10,273 nt of DNA from Anaerolineaceae bacterium (GCA_027348305.1 DAIEPS010000054.1:1-10273), one strand, 5' to 3'; counted from the stretch's first letter, positions 1-7,232 are shown. Translations and numbers: made by a program. The notes: a model not told the origin generated them from the sequence alone.

Positions 1-160
1 TCTCGGGATGGCGCGCTTCAAGCTCACGCAACCTTTTGATCTGCATGTCGTATTCATAATCGCTGATCAAAGGTTGATCAAGCACATGGTAACGATAATT
101 ATGAAAATTGATGTCTTTCTGCAGTTTTTTGATCTCGTCAATTTCAGAGTTATCGGTCAT
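1..160 (-). CDS. ligA: NAD-dependent DNA ligase LigA, N-terminal fragment (runs off left edge)
   Basis: This is the first 53 codons of a minus-strand gene that continues beyond the left edge. The enzyme seals nicks in duplex DNA using NAD+ in replication and repair. The visible part starts MTDNSEIDEIKKLQKD and then shows YRYHVLDQPLISDYEYD, followed by a helix ending LRELEARHPE. This is the conserved domain Ia signature of bacterial LigA, the region that binds the NMN half of NAD+. The start at 160 is supported by a purine-rich GAAGGAAGG just upstream and by an extended -10 promoter at 182-190. The adenylation, OB, zinc-finger, HhH and BRCT domains lie outside the window and cannot be judged. 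The gene is divergent from the radical SAM gene run and probably unrelated to it. Family assignment is from recognising the motif by eye. Confidence 0.9.
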   Translation of the reverse strand, partial: MTDNSEIDEIKKLQKDINFHNYRYHVLDQPLISDYEYDMQIKRLRELEARHPE

Positions 161-181
161 ATTTACCTTCCTTCTGCTCAA

Positions 182-190
182 ATTATAGCA
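182..190 (-). promoter_or_regulatory. Extended -10 promoter of ligA
   Basis: On the minus strand TGCTATAAT is a perfect TGn-TATAAT extended -10 element. It lies 21 nt upstream of the ligA ATG, so transcription would begin near 175 with a leader of about 15 nt carrying the ribosome binding site. No good -35 box is visible, which is usual for extended -10 promoters. Confidence 0.6.
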
Positions 191-237
191 GTGAAAAACT
201 TATGGCTTTCTTATAAAATTTCAGCGCCAAAAGATTG

Positions 238-243
238 TATAAT
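238..243 (+). promoter_or_regulatory. Candidate -10 box for the radical SAM gene run
   Basis: A perfect TATAAT lies 45 nt upstream of the first gene's ATG at 289. No convincing -35 hexamer is present 16-18 nt upstream; that stretch is simply AT-rich. It is the best promoter candidate in the 128-nt divergent spacer for the plus-strand run. Confidence 0.4.
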
Positions 244-288
244 CCTGTTTAATCTAATCTCACTCGTTTGACATTATGTGGAGGACTC

Positions 289-645
289 ATGAAAATCGTT
301 GCATTTATCGGGGCTGGATTGCTCATTCTATTTGGTGCATTAATGGCTATTGGAGCAACCGATCCCATCAACGGACAGATTGGCTGGCTTCCCATCGGGT
401 TGGTTCTCATCGGAGTTGGTTTGGTGATCATCTTCTTTGCTGCACGCCGCAAAGCTGTTGCTCCCACCACCAACGTCACGCTTAATGTTGATCTTCCCGG
501 CAACGTTGCCATGGACGAGATCAAATGCAAATCATGCGGCGGTGTTTTGTCTGCAGAAAATATTACCATGGTACAGGGCGCCCCCATGGTGACCTGCCCC
601 TATTGCCACACTGTTTATCAAATGACTGAAGATCCTAAATGGTAA
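289..645 (+). CDS. Small membrane protein with C-terminal zinc ribbon (118 aa)
   Basis: The protein is unrecognised at family level. Residues about 3-23 and 33-51 form two hydrophobic helices joined by a short loop (ATDPINGQIGW). An AARRKA basic stretch then suggests that the C-terminal part is cytoplasmic. The C-terminal domain has two CxxC pairs, C80/C83 (CKSC) and C103/C106 (CPYC), spaced like a zinc ribbon or rubredoxin-type knuckle. The ATG at 289 was chosen over an in-frame TTG at 268 because GGAGG at 280-284 sits 4 nt before it. The next gene starts 28 nt after its stop with its own ribosome binding site, so it is probably the first gene of the radical SAM operon. It might act as a small membrane anchor or metal-binding partner for the large membrane protein that follows, but no function is shown by the sequence. 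Confidence 0.8.
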   Translation: MKIVAFIGAGLLILFGALMAIGATDPINGQIGWLPIGLVLIGVGLVIIFFAARRKAVAPTTNVTLNVDLPGNVAMDEIKCKSCGGVLSAENITMVQGAPMVTCPYCHTVYQMTEDPKW

Positions 646-673
646 TTGCACTCGAATTAATGGGAGGGTTGAA

Positions 674-2401
674 ATGAGAGTTTTGAGATACATATGTATC
701 TTCCTGATCCTGATCATGCTGGCAGGAAGTGTTACACCGGTTTACGCACAGGCTTACCGGTTCCAGGTTCCTGACCAGGCTGTGGTGGTTTCGATCAACA
801 ACGATGGGTCGATCAACATCGACTACACCATGACCTTTCTCAACGATTCTGGTGCCCACGCCATCGATATCGTGGATATTGGTCTGCCCAATTATGACTA
901 CGAACTCAAAAACATCACAGCAGAGGTGGATGGCGTCGCCATCACCAAAATCACCAATTCTGATGTGGTCTCACCCGGTATTTCACTTTATTTAAATGCC
1001 AACGAGATCCCTGCAGGCGGCACCGGCAAGGTGCATGCCTACATCACTAACGTGAAGACAGTCATTTACCCGGCGACGCAAACTGAATCTGAAGCCTACG
1101 CCAGCTTGAAATTCTCACCCAACTGGTATGACAGCCAGTATTGCTATGGCAACACCAATTACCAGTTCACCTTCCTGCTGCCTCCCGGCATCAAGGATGG
1201 CGAATCCAGATACTATATCCCTGAGAGCTGGCCGTCCTCGGACGCACCTGAATCCAAGATCACGGCAGAAGACCGCATCTTTTACACATGGGTATCCACC
1301 CAGGCGGATACCTACACTCAATACACATTTGGAACCAGCTTCCCTGCCCGCTATTTAGCTGCTGGTGCAGTAGTTGAGAAACCCTATGTACCTCCTTCTT
1401 CATCTGGAGGAAACACTACCACCTTCAACCTCGACAGCGTTTGTCCATTCATCTTCTGCCTTGGGTTCGCCGGTTTCTTTGCCTTGATCATTTATTCCGC
1501 CACCATCGGCGCCAAAAAACGCAAGATGGCCTACCTGCCTCCAAAAATTTCCATGGAAGGCCACGGCGTGAAACGCGGACTGACCGCGGTTGAAGCAGCC
1601 GTGTTGATGGAACAACCCATGGACAAGATCTTCACCATGATCCTCTTCGCGCTATTGAAGAAAAATGCGGCTGAAGTGGTCACCAAAGATCCCTTGGATC
1701 TTAAAGCAGCTGTTCCCGTCCCTGCTGATCTCTACGGCTACGAGACGGATTTCCTGACCGCATTTGCAGAAAAAGACACAGCACCGCGCAAGAAACTGTT
1801 GCAAACCATGATGGTCAATCTGATCAAGAGCGTTGGCGAGAAAATGAAAGGTTTCAGCCGCAAGGAAACCATTGCTTTCTACGAAGACATCATGCGCCGC
1901 GCCTGGACGCAGGTTGAAACAGCCGGCACCCCTGAGGTCAAAGCCCAGGTCTACGAAGAGAACATGGATTGGACCATGCTGGACAAGAAATATGAAGACC
2001 GCACCAACAACGTCTTCAGCGGACCGATGATCATTCCCACACCGTCGTGGTGGTGGCGCTATGACCCAACCTTCGCGCGTCCTGCTTACTCTACACCTGT
2101 TTCCACTGTCAGCGGCATGACACCTCCACCGCTTTCCACCTCTGGCGGACACACTGTTTCGATGCCCACCATGCCAGGATCCGCTTTTGCAGCCTCCGTG
2201 GTTGGCAGCGTTTCAAACTTCTCATCCAAGGTGATGGGCGGATTGACCGGTTTCACCAACGGCGTCACCAGTGTGACCAATCCACCCCCACCGCCCTCCA
2301 CTTACCGCAGCTCCGGCGGCGGTTCGAGCGGCGGACACTCCTGTGCCTGTGCTTGTGCCTGTGCCGGCTGCGCCTGTGCCTGTGCCGGCGGCGGACGTTA
2401 G
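674..2401 (+). CDS. Membrane protein (DUF2207/TIGR04222-like) with Cys-Ala repeat tail; candidate substrate of the adjacent radical SAM enzyme
   Basis: The 575-residue protein has a signal peptide (residues 1-25, cleavage likely after VYA) and an extracytoplasmic beta-rich domain to about 250. One membrane helix (about 256-278) is followed by KKRK, so the rest should be cytoplasmic. Residues 300-450 are helical (RGLTAVEAAVLMEQP, then a charged region), resembling the cytoplasmic part of DUF2207-type membrane proteins. A WWW (459-461), a Pro/Ser/Thr/Gly-rich linker and a PPPPP stretch lead to the tail HSCACACACAGCACACAGGGR. Its seven cysteines are residues 557, 559, 561, 563, 566, 568 and 570. 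GGGAGG at 662-667 supports the ATG. The radical SAM gene begins 12 nt after the stop. Low-complexity Cys-rich tails beside radical SAM genes suggest a modified tail, possibly thioether cross-linked; this is inference. Metal binding by unmodified thiols is the main alternative. Confidence 0.85.
   Translation: MRVLRYICIFLILIMLAGSVTPVYAQAYRFQVPDQAVVVSINNDGSINIDYTMTFLNDSGAHAIDIVDIGLPNYDYELKNITAEVDGVAITKITNSDVVSPGISLYLNANEIPAGGTGKVHAYITNVKTVIYPATQTESEAYASLKFSPNWYDSQYCYGNTNYQFTFLLPPGIKDGESRYYIPESWPSSDAPESKITAEDRIFYTWVSTQADTYTQYTFGTSFPARYLAAGAVVEKPYVPPSSSGGNTTTFNLDSVCPFIFCLGFAGFFALIIYSATIGAKKRKMAYLPPKISMEGHGVKRGLTAVEAAVLMEQPMDKIFTMILFALLKKNAAEVVTKDPLDLKAAVPVPADLYGYETDFLTAFAEKDTAPRKKLLQTMMVNLIKSVGEKMKGFSRKETIAFYEDIMRRAWTQVETAGTPEVKAQVYEENMDWTMLDKKYEDRTNNVFSGPMIIPTPSWWWRYDPTFARPAYSTPVSTVSGMTPPPLSTSGGHTVSMPTMPGSAFAASVVGSVSNFSSKVMGGLTGFTNGVTSVTNPPPPPSTYRSSGGGSSGGHSCACACACAGCACACAGGGR
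2342..2386 (+). repeat. TGTGCC hexamer tandem repeat encoding the Cys-Ala tail
   Basis: This is the 3' end of the membrane protein gene. Four Cys-Ala codon pairs (TGT GCC, with one GCT) are followed by one Gly codon and three more Cys-Ala pairs, then Gly-Gly-Gly-Arg and TAG. Six of the seven Cys codons are TGT. The tract could expand or contract by slippage in whole Cys-Ala units without a frameshift, so tail length may vary between strains. Confidence 0.9.
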
Positions 2402-2413
2402 TTTGCTGACCAG

Positions 2414-3748
2414 ATGAACCTGTTTAGCCGCTTCTCTTTAGCCAAACCCCAAACACCAGCAGTTGAACTGCCTGCTGCTGGTGTCTACCATTTTCTTCGT
2501 CAGTCTGGCGAAGAAAAATCCCGGCTGCACCTTCGCCTGGATAATGACGGCTCCGGTTTGCTGATCATCAACGCCAACCGCGTCTTTCAACTCAACCCGT
2601 CCGCTGCGGCGATGATGTTCTTTGCCTTGAACGAGACACCCGCCAAACAGGCTGTAATCAAACTTCACCAACGTTTTAACGCACCCAAAGCCACCATGCT
2701 GACGGATTACGCGTCCATTCAAGATCAGCTCACCGCGTTGATCTCGAATGAATCCTGCCCGATCTGTGAATTGGACCTTGAAACCACAGCTCCCTTTTCT
2801 TCAAGGCCGTCCGCACCCTACCGCATGGATCTGGCGATCACGTACCGCTGCAATAATGCCTGCGCGCACTGCTACAACGGACGTCCACGTAACTACCCCG
2901 AACTTACGACCCAGGAATGGTTCAAGGTCCTGGATGACCTGTGGAAGATCGGTATTCCGCACATCGTGTTCACCGGCGGCGAGCCCACCCTGCGTGATGA
3001 CCTGCCCGAGTTGATCCGCCACGCCGAAGCCAACGGCCAGATCACGGGCATCAATACCAACGGACGTAAGCTGCAAGATAAAGATTACCTGCAAAAACTG
3101 GTAGATGCCGGTCTGGATCATGTGCAGATCACTTTTGAATCCCACATCCCAGAGATCCATGATCAAATGGTGTGTCATGTCGGCGCCTGGCAGGAAACGG
3201 TTGAAGGTTTGAAGAACGCGGTTGCGTCAAGCCTGTATGTGATGACAAATACCACCATGTTGACTCTCAATAAGGCCGCCATCCCGGATACTCTTGAATT
3301 ACTCGGCGCGCTGGGGTTGAAAACCATTGGACTGAACGCGTTGATCTACTCAGGTCATGGTGCGACAGTGGGAACCGGTCTGTCTGAAACTGAACTGCAG
3401 CCCATCCTCGAGACCGCGCAGGTGATCACCAATAAGTACCATCAGCGCTTGATCTGGTACACACCGACGCAGTACTGCAATTTTGACCCGGTGCAGATGG
3501 GTCTGGGCGTCAAAGGCTGCACTGCGGCATTGTATAACATGTGCGTTGAACCCAACGGCGATGTCATCCCCTGCCAATCGTATTATCAATCGCTTGGGAA
3601 TATGCTCAATGAACCCTGGGATAAGATTTGGAACCACGACCTGGCAGTCTCATTACGTGAACGCCACCAACTGCCGGGAAAATGCAATGATTGCTCTTTA
3701 TTAAGTGAGTGCGGCGGCGGATGTCCGCTGGCTGCAAAGGTGAATTAA
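2414..3748 (+). CDS. Radical SAM/SPASM peptide-modifying enzyme with PqqD-like N-terminal domain
   Basis: The 444-residue cytoplasmic enzyme likely uses a [4Fe-4S] cluster and S-adenosylmethionine to start radical chemistry on a peptide. Residues about 35-115 (LNPSAAAMMFFALN... then a helical DYASIQDQLTAL) resemble PqqD-type peptide-recognition domains. The radical SAM core follows, with CNNACAHC (C146, C150, C153) as the cluster triad and FTGGEPTLR (186-194) as the SAM-binding GGEP motif. The C-terminal auxiliary cluster region is SPASM-like: C369-x12-G-x4-C387, then C424-x2-C427-x5-C433-x3-C437. The protein ends seven residues later, so the last SPASM cysteine is missing or replaced, perhaps by C377. 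The start is in the same frame as the upstream gene and 12 nt after its TAG, without a clear ribosome binding site, so translation is probably coupled. The adjacent Cys-Ala tail is the obvious candidate substrate (inference). Confidence 0.92.
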   Translation: MNLFSRFSLAKPQTPAVELPAAGVYHFLRQSGEEKSRLHLRLDNDGSGLLIINANRVFQLNPSAAAMMFFALNETPAKQAVIKLHQRFNAPKATMLTDYASIQDQLTALISNESCPICELDLETTAPFSSRPSAPYRMDLAITYRCNNACAHCYNGRPRNYPELTTQEWFKVLDDLWKIGIPHIVFTGGEPTLRDDLPELIRHAEANGQITGINTNGRKLQDKDYLQKLVDAGLDHVQITFESHIPEIHDQMVCHVGAWQETVEGLKNAVASSLYVMTNTTMLTLNKAAIPDTLELLGALGLKTIGLNALIYSGHGATVGTGLSETELQPILETAQVITNKYHQRLIWYTPTQYCNFDPVQMGLGVKGCTAALYNMCVEPNGDVIPCQSYYQSLGNMLNEPWDKIWNHDLAVSLRERHQLPGKCNDCSLLSECGGGCPLAAKVN

Positions 3749-3772
3749 AACTTGTTCTTCCCGGAGGGAAAA

Positions 3773-4948
3773 ATGAAAGCCAGGATCAATACCTTTATCA
3801 ATAACATTCTTTTTACACCAAAACCCATTCCGGCCGGCAACTATCAGGCCATGTTAAAACTGGATACGGGGCCTAGTTATCGTCTGCACCTGCGCATTGA
3901 CGAATCCGGCACTGGTATTTTGATCTTGAACGCCAGCACCATCCTGCATCTGAACGCCACTGCCGTGGAATATGCTTATCACTTGATCAAAGAATCACCC
4001 CTTGAAACCATTTCTTCCGAGATGTTGAAACGCTACCGCGTTTCTGAAGATGAAGCTATCAAGGACTTTCATGAATTCAAGGAACGCCTAGAGACACTGG
4101 TCGCCACACCTGATCTAGACCCTGAGACCTTCCTGGATATGGAACGTGTGGATCCGCATGATCAAAACCTGACCGCACCCATGCGTCTGGATTGCGCCCT
4201 CACCTACCAGATCGTGGAAGGCTCCAACAGCGTTTATGCGCCTAATGACAGGGTTAAACGATTGCTGGATACTGAAGAGTGGAAACAAATTCTCAAGAAC
4301 GCCTGGGACGCAGGCATCCCCCACGTGGTTTTCACAGGCGGCGAACCTACGCTGCGGCCTGATATCCCGGAATTGGTTCAATTCACCCAGGAACTCGGCC
4401 AGGTGAGCGGACTGATCACCGACGGCAGCAGATTGACTGAAAAAGATTACCTGCACCAACTGCTCAATGCCGGTCTCGACCACCTGATGATCGTGCTCAA
4501 CCCGGCCAGTGAACAGGCCTGGGAAGCCGTCAGAGACGCAATCGTTGAAGATATCTTCCTCACCGTACATCTCACTTTAACCCAACGCAACCAGGCAGAT
4601 TTCGAGAAGACGCTCGAAAAACTTGCAAAAATGCAGGTGAAATCACTTTCTCTCAGTGCAGATTCACAAGAATTATGGAAGGCGCTACCTCAATACACAC
4701 AAAAATCGGTTGAAGCCGGTTTCTCGCTGGTCTGGGACCTGCCGGTACCTTATTCTTCCTTCAATCCCATTGCCCTCGAACTTGAATTGGGCGACACTCG
4801 TTCTGACGGCGCCGGTACAAGCTGGCTATATGTGGAACCCGACGGCGACGTTCTGGCCGGCCAGGGCAAGGAAGCAGTTTTAGGCAACTTCCTCACCGAC
4901 CCGTGGAGCCGGATCTGGTCAGAGGCCAAAATCTCACGCCATGGATAA
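3773..4948 (+). CDS. Cysteine-less radical SAM paralogue (pseudo-radical SAM protein)
   Basis: The 391-residue protein aligns by eye along its length with the enzyme encoded just upstream: a PqqD-like N-terminal region, PMRLDCALTY matching PYRMDLAITY, GIPHVVFTGGEPTLR matching GIPHIVFTGGEPTLR, then KDYLHQLLNAGLDH. The cluster motif CNNACAHC is replaced by IVEGSNSV, and the SPASM cysteines are also absent (VEPDGDVLAGQ replaces VEPNGDVIPCQ, and the CxxC end is missing). Only C141 remains, so no radical SAM cluster can form in the usual way. The frame is open and the rest of the core is well kept, which argues for a functional pseudoenzyme over a decaying copy. The ATG at 3773 follows GGAGGG at 3763-3768, better than the in-frame TTG at 3752. 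The start of the methyltransferase gene overlaps its end. A scaffold or substrate-holding partner is likely. Confidence 0.88.
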   Translation: MKARINTFINNILFTPKPIPAGNYQAMLKLDTGPSYRLHLRIDESGTGILILNASTILHLNATAVEYAYHLIKESPLETISSEMLKRYRVSEDEAIKDFHEFKERLETLVATPDLDPETFLDMERVDPHDQNLTAPMRLDCALTYQIVEGSNSVYAPNDRVKRLLDTEEWKQILKNAWDAGIPHVVFTGGEPTLRPDIPELVQFTQELGQVSGLITDGSRLTEKDYLHQLLNAGLDHLMIVLNPASEQAWEAVRDAIVEDIFLTVHLTLTQRNQADFEKTLEKLAKMQVKSLSLSADSQELWKALPQYTQKSVEAGFSLVWDLPVPYSSFNPIALELELGDTRSDGAGTSWLYVEPDGDVLAGQGKEAVLGNFLTDPWSRIWSEAKISRHG

Positions 4949-5693
4949 CCTGGAATGGCATGCGCGTTTCACCGTCCAGGCGGGGTGGACACAAGAGCTG
5001 CGCCATTATCTCTACAACCAGGTTGGACTCAATGAAAAGTCCCGCGTCCTTGAAGTTGGATGCGGGACAGGTGTTATCACCTCGGAGTTGAAACAGTACA
5101 CAAAAACACTTGTCTCAGGCATCGACATCGAATTTGACAGGCTTGCAGTGGCTAAAAAGCTTGATCCCGCCACCCATTATGATTGCGCGGACGTATATCA
5201 TTTGCCCTTTTTCAAGGACACTTTTGATTTCGTGACGGCGCATTACCTTTTCCTCTGGCTTAAAGAACCCGCCCAGGCGATGGCCGAGGTTTTACGTGTG
5301 CTAAAGCCCGGCGGCGGCCTGATCGCGCTCGCCGAACCTGATTACCTGGCCAGGATCGATAGTCCGCAGCAATTATGGACGTTGGGCGAAATGCAGACCA
5401 AAGCCCTCATCCAACAGGGTGCCAATCCCATGGCCGGACGCCTGCTGCCCACCCATTTTTCTCAAGCCGGTTTTAGTGATATTCAATACGGAATTTCAGG
5501 CTATCAGGTAAAATCTGATGAGATCCCTGATTGGTTCGACTCAGAGTGGAAAACGCTGGAAAACGATCTTGCGCATCAAGCTTCACCACAAAAATTGGAA
5601 GTATTGCGAAAAATCGATCTGGGCGCCTACCAAAATGGATCAAGGGTCAGATGGGTGCCGACTTTTTACGCCTACGGAAAGAAAAATTACTAA
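4941..5693 (+). CDS. Class I SAM-dependent methyltransferase
   Basis: The 250-residue soluble protein has a Rossmann-type methyltransferase fold. Motif I is VLEVGCGTG (residues 36-44), followed by an acidic SAM-ribose loop (IDIEFD, 61-66), an acidic motif II region (DCADVYHLPF, 81-90) and the post-motif LKPGGGLIALAEP (121-133). This pattern matches UbiE/Methyltransf_11-like enzymes, which methylate small molecules, lipids or peptides. The start ATG overlaps the upstream stop by 8 nt (ATGGATAA), a typical translational coupling arrangement, so it should be made with the pseudo-radical SAM protein. It may methylate the product of the radical SAM step or a partner of the membrane protein, but the substrate cannot be read from the sequence. 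It is the last gene before the terminator at 5759-5811. Confidence 0.88.
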   Translation: MDNLEWHARFTVQAGWTQELRHYLYNQVGLNEKSRVLEVGCGTGVITSELKQYTKTLVSGIDIEFDRLAVAKKLDPATHYDCADVYHLPFFKDTFDFVTAHYLFLWLKEPAQAMAEVLRVLKPGGGLIALAEPDYLARIDSPQQLWTLGEMQTKALIQQGANPMAGRLLPTHFSQAGFSDIQYGISGYQVKSDEIPDWFDSEWKTLENDLAHQASPQKLEVLRKIDLGAYQNGSRVRWVPTFYAYGKKNY

Positions 5694-5696
5694 TTC

Positions 5697-5744
5697 ATTA
5701 CAATTTAAGCCAAAAGTCACTTATGTGAATTGACAAATTGTAAT
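5697..5744. promoter_or_regulatory. Nested inverted repeat, possible operator
   Basis: A perfect 10-bp inverted repeat, ATTACAATTT (5697-5706) and AAATTGTAAT (5735-5744), encloses a smaller palindrome, TCAC-TTAT-GTGA (5717-5728). It lies directly after the methyltransferase stop and about 90 nt before the MFS start. Both halves are AT-rich with no following U-tract, so an operator or RNA structure fits better than a terminator. The regulator is unknown. Confidence 0.4.
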
Positions 5745-5758
5745 AAACTGTTAGCCGT

Positions 5759-5811
5759 AGGTCAGAGGACACATTACAGCCAGCATTGCTAATGTTTTCT
5801 GACCTCTTTTT
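5759..5811 (+). terminator. Intrinsic terminator closing the radical SAM operon
   Basis: AGGTCAGA (5759-5766) pairs with TCTGACCT (5798-5805). Inside it ACATT (5771-5775) pairs with AATGT (5791-5795) and AGC (5778-5780) with GCT (5788-5790), giving one long interrupted hairpin followed by CTTTTTAT. It ends 24 nt before the MFS start, so it either separates the MFS gene from the operon or acts as an attenuator for it. Confidence 0.7.
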
Positions 5812-5834
5812 ATACCTTAAATCGGGAGGGTTGC

Positions 5835-7175
5835 ATGAAAGGTGTTCACAAGAAATCAGGTCGTACCTTATTTGCATTGGGACTGGGGAACCTGGTTGAT
5901 TCAGGCGAGAGCCAATCCATGGGTGTTCTGACACCGGTTATTGTTCAAGTCTTTGGTGTCAATCTGGCCTTGATCGGACTCATGGAAACCCTGCGCAGTA
6001 TCACCCAGACCGTAAGTGCGCCCTTTTGGGGCTACGCCTCGGATAAATGGTCCCGCAAGAAGGTATTGTTCTTTGGCACCGGCATCTGGGGCATCTGGAC
6101 GCTCCTGGTGGGGTTGATGCCAACTTTTACCGGCCTGATGATCATCCGCATTATTTCTGGCCTTGGCCTGGGATGTTTAATGCCGGCGACCTTTTCACTA
6201 TTGGGAGATCACTTTTCACAAGACAAACGCGGACGTGCATTGGGCATGATCAGTTTGATCGGCCTGCTGGGAACCGTGATCGGCGTGATCGCCCTCGGTT
6301 TTGCCGCCACCCCCGATCTGTGGAAATGGGGATTCATCGGCCTGGGCCTGTCAAGCATCGTCACCGGCTTTGTGATCCTGGTGTTTGTTGAAGAACCCAC
6401 CCGCGGTTCATCCGAGCCTGAGCTGCAGGGGGTCATCACCAAAGCAGACGAAGGCCGCTACAAGATCAATGTCAAAGATATGATCGCCACCTTGAAGATC
6501 CCCACCATCTGGGCAGCCATCATTCAAGGCGTCACAGGGTCCATGCCGTGGGTGGTGATGGGGGTGTTCCTGATCAACTGGATGGTGAATGAACTTCATT
6601 TCTCCAACCAGATCTCATTGTCGAATCCACAGGGCAGCGCGCCTATCGTTTTTGCTTTCGTGGTCATCGGCGCCGCCATTAGCAACTTTGTCGGTGGCGT
6701 CATCGGCGACATAGCCGAAAAGAAGAACGCCAAATACGGCCGCACCATTATCGGACAGTTCTCTGTCTTCATCGGCGTTCCGCTGATGTTCGTGCTGATC
6801 AAATACGGCGCACAGATGAGCTTCGGCCTCTTTTTGGGCTGGGCATTCGTCACCGCTTTATTGGTAGGCTGGCCCGGCACTGGAGCCAAACAGCCCATGA
6901 TGCAGGCCGTGGTGTCCCCTGAGAGGCGCTCCAGCGCCTATTCGATGGTCAACCTGATCGAAGGCGGCTTGTCGGCCTTCTCAAGCATGATCGCGGGCGC
7001 CCTGGCCGTTAAGATCGGGCTGACCAATGCCCTGTTGTGGACTATCCCCTTCCCGTGGATCATCTGCGGCATCGGCTTTACCCTCTTCTATTTTACTTAT
7101 CCAAAAGACGCCGCCAAGATCCGCGCACAGATGGCCGACCGCCGTGACGAACTGATCAAGGCGCACGAGGCTTAG
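5835..7175 (+). CDS. MFS transporter (12-TM type)
   Basis: The 446-residue polytopic inner-membrane protein is of the major facilitator superfamily. The loop between helices 2 and 3 carries the MFS motif A variant GYASDKWSRKK (residues 66-76). RIISGLGLG (about 105-113) is the helix 4 motif with its conserved Arg. A hydrophilic segment near residues 190-220 is the usual central loop between the two six-helix halves. SPERRSSAYSMVNLIEGG in the second half matches the (P)xRRxxA pattern of the helix 10-11 region. The ATG at 5835 follows GGGAGGG at 5824-5830. A terminator precedes it and a separate tRNA unit follows, so it is probably monocistronic. Nothing in the sequence fixes the substrate. Export of a product of the upstream operon is possible but unsupported, because the terminator separates the two units. 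Confidence 0.88.
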   Translation: MKGVHKKSGRTLFALGLGNLVDSGESQSMGVLTPVIVQVFGVNLALIGLMETLRSITQTVSAPFWGYASDKWSRKKVLFFGTGIWGIWTLLVGLMPTFTGLMIIRIISGLGLGCLMPATFSLLGDHFSQDKRGRALGMISLIGLLGTVIGVIALGFAATPDLWKWGFIGLGLSSIVTGFVILVFVEEPTRGSSEPELQGVITKADEGRYKINVKDMIATLKIPTIWAAIIQGVTGSMPWVVMGVFLINWMVNELHFSNQISLSNPQGSAPIVFAFVVIGAAISNFVGGVIGDIAEKKNAKYGRTIIGQFSVFIGVPLMFVLIKYGAQMSFGLFLGWAFVTALLVGWPGTGAKQPMMQAVVSPERRSSAYSMVNLIEGGLSAFSSMIAGALAVKIGLTNALLWTIPFPWIICGIGFTLFYFTYPKDAAKIRAQMADRRDELIKAHEA

Positions 7176-7187
7176 CTTAAATTAATC

Positions 7188-7232
7188 AGCCGATTTTCGC
7201 TTAAAGCATTGTCAAATCAAGCGAAGACGGCT
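7188..7232. other. Hairpin spanning the tRNA promoter
   Basis: AGCCG (7188-7192) and TTCGCTT (7196-7202) pair with AAGCGAA (7219-7225) and CGGCT (7228-7232), a 12-bp stem with a small internal loop. The tRNA -35 box lies in the loop and the 3' arm touches the -10 box. It may terminate MFS transcription, although no U-tract follows, or it may serve as a binding site controlling the tRNA promoter. Confidence 0.45.

Noticed and set aside
8..271. Open frame of 87 codons on the plus strand at the left edge
   Set aside because: It is antisense to the clear ligA start and runs into the divergent promoter region. Its product has no recognisable features.
268..273. TTGACA as a -35 box for the first operon gene
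   Set aside because: It lies only 15 nt before the start codon, so its -10 would fall inside the gene (GAAAAT), and transcription would begin downstream of the ATG.
1652..2152. Long minus-strand open frame of 166 codons inside the membrane protein gene
   Set aside because: It is a shadow of the strongly supported plus-strand gene, with no ribosome binding site or recognisable protein features.
3752..3772. TTG at 3752 as start of the pseudo-radical SAM protein
   Set aside because: GGAGGG at 3763-3768 lies inside that extension and is well placed for the ATG at 3773.
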